DNA of 32,274 bases from Lachnospiraceae bacterium (GTDB taxonomy: Bacteria > Bacillota > Clostridia > Lachnospirales > Lachnospiraceae). The stretch covers positions 1-32,274 of the forward strand of contig SVED01000018.1 in assembly GCA_015057515.1 (NCBI GenBank), read 5' to 3'. The notes under the pieces were generated by a model that was not told the origin of the DNA, searched no databases, and worked only from the letters and a program-made list of their open reading frames with translations. Shown here one piece after another: positions 31,172-32,274 of this stretch. Each line of letters starts with the position of its first letter. Positions within the stretch are counted from its first letter, which is position 1. Both the position numbers and the translations under genes were made by a program.

Positions 31172-32274
31172 ATGAAAATGGAGGAAGAAAAATTGAGTAA
31201 GAAACAGATTATGCTTGGTAATCAGGCTATTGCCCGTGGAGCATATGAGGCAGGAGTTAAGGTTTCTGCAGCATACCCTGGTACACCAAGTACAGAGATT
31301 AGTGAGAATATTATTAATTACAAGGAGATTTATGCTGAGTGGTCACCTAATGAGAAGGTTGCCATGGAGGTTGCTATAGGTGCGTCCATATCAGGAGTTC
31401 GTTCTCTTTGTTCTATGAAGCACGTAGGTGTTAATGTGGCATCAGACCCACTTTTCACAGTTAGCTACATAGGTGTCAACGGAGGACTTGTACTTGTTGC
31501 AGCAGATGACCCTGGAATATACAGCTCACAGAATGAGCAGGATAGCCGTATGGTAGCACGTTCAGCAATGGTTCCAGTGCTTGAACCATCAGACAGTGAA
31601 GAAGCAAGAGTATTCACTAAGAAGGCTTATGAAATAAGTGAAAAGTATGACACACCAGTTATCCTTAGAACTACTACAAGACTTTCACACTCACAGGGTG
31701 TTGTAAATCTTGAGGACAGAGTTGAGGTTACTGATAAGGTATATGAGAGAAATATGCGCAAGACAGTTATGATGCCTGCCTGTGCTATTGAAAGACATAA
31801 ATTCGTTGAGCAAAGACTTAAAGATCTTGCAAATGATGCCTGTGATATGGACATTAACAGGATGGAAATTAATGACACTTCAATCGGTATTATATCAAGT
31901 GGTATTCCTTATCAGTATGTTAAGGAGGTTCTTCCTAATGCATCAGTGCTTAAACTTGGTATTGTTAACCCACTTCCACGTAAGCTTATTGAAGAGTTCG
32001 CTTCTAAGGTTGATAAGCTCTATATCGTAGAGGAACTTGAGCCAGTTATCGAGGAGCAGGTTAAGTCTTGGGGTATTAAGGCTATCGGTAAGGAGATATT
32101 TACAGTTCAGGGCGAGTACAGTGCAAATATGCTTAGAAAGGCAATCTTAGGCCAGGAGCTTGATTTAGAGGCTGCAGCACAGGTACCTAATAGACCTCCA
32201 ATACTTTGCCCTGGATGTCCACATAGAAGTACATTCTCAGTGCTTAAGAAACTTAAAATTCATGCTGCTGGAGA
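31172..32274 (+). CDS. iorA: Indolepyruvate:ferredoxin oxidoreductase alpha subunit (3' end outside window)
   Basis: IorA, with IorB, oxidatively decarboxylates aryl-2-oxoacids from aromatic amino acids to aryl-CoA, reducing ferredoxin. The N-terminal part has LGNQAIARGAYEAGVKVSAAYPGTPSTEI and NEKVAMEVAIGASISG (pyrimidine domain). The window ends just after LCPGCPHRSTFSVLKKL, the start of the thiamine-diphosphate domain. The C-terminal ferredoxin domain with its [4Fe-4S] cysteines lies beyond the edge. The start is ATG 31172 after AGGGAG; a TTG at 31193 with GGAGG 8 bases upstream (LSKKQIMLGN) is an equally good alternative and matches the usual N-terminus. iorB is expected downstream. Confidence 0.94.
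   Translation, partial: MKMEEEKLSKKQIMLGNQAIARGAYEAGVKVSAAYPGTPSTEISENIINYKEIYAEWSPNEKVAMEVAIGASISGVRSLCSMKHVGVNVASDPLFTVSYIGVNGGLVLVAADDPGIYSSQNEQDSRMVARSAMVPVLEPSDSEEARVFTKKAYEISEKYDTPVILRTTTRLSHSQGVVNLEDRVEVTDKVYERNMRKTVMMPACAIERHKFVEQRLKDLANDACDMDINRMEINDTSIGIISSGIPYQYVKEVLPNASVLKLGIVNPLPRKLIEEFASKVDKLYIVEELEPVIEEQVKSWGIKAIGKEIFTVQGEYSANMLRKAILGQELDLEAAAQVPNRPPILCPGCPHRSTFSVLKKLKIHAAG

Overview
The window looks like chromosomal DNA of a low-GC Gram-positive of the Clostridia, most probably a Lachnospiraceae (Butyrivibrio, Pseudobutyrivibrio, Roseburia or Agathobacter type). The basis is AT-rich coding sequence, strong GGAGG ribosome sites, a T-box leader on pheST, a Cys/Gly-rich 'CxCIWIII' protein and an indolepyruvate:ferredoxin oxidoreductase. 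The genus is an inference and no rRNA or tRNA gene is present to fix it.

Layout. 1-648 is the 3' end of leuS and its terminator. 655-1260 holds no credible gene but is packed with palindromes: a long decayed inverted repeat centred near 860 with REP-like hairpins at its core. 1233-3137 holds a mini-lipoprotein gene, an orphan Rpn C-terminal fragment, a MerR regulator and a four-helix membrane protein. The mini-lipoprotein and merR promoters carry the same dyad in an 18-bp spacer, which suggests a small MerR regulon. 3213-4534 (minus) holds three uncharacterised genes, including a translationally coupled pair and a Cys/Gly-rich small protein. 4670-5617 is an unknown membrane protein. 5614-9461 is promoter, T-box leader, pheS and pheT, followed by queA and a membrane-bound glycerophosphodiesterase. 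The latter converges on an M18 aminopeptidase, and a single hairpin supplies the ends of both genes. aroA, small unknown proteins, a membrane-anchored MutS-like ATPase, a 695-residue unknown protein with expression-biased codons, uvrC and yqeG follow.

22700-23079, between the convergent yqeG and GH13 amylase genes, is the most unusual stretch. Four homologous modules of about 75-85 bp, two on each strand, surround a 19-bp bidirectional terminator. Each module is a 5' half (X1 or X2) joined to a 3' half (Y1 or Y2). The plus strand carries X1Y1 and X2Y2; the minus strand carries X1Y2 and X2Y1. All four combinations are present and the halves are near-identical, as if recombination at the X/Y junction had reshuffled them.

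23085-32274 is metabolic and transport DNA: a GH13 glucanohydrolase, an AGCS Na+/amino-acid symporter, a YhdT-PanF pantothenate uptake pair with a HAD phosphatase, a second SSS-family symporter under its own strong promoter, a small membrane protein and the start of iorA, cut by the window edge. The housekeeping genes are ordinary. The intergenic repeats, the shared MerR dyad and several small unknown proteins are the parts worth a second look.
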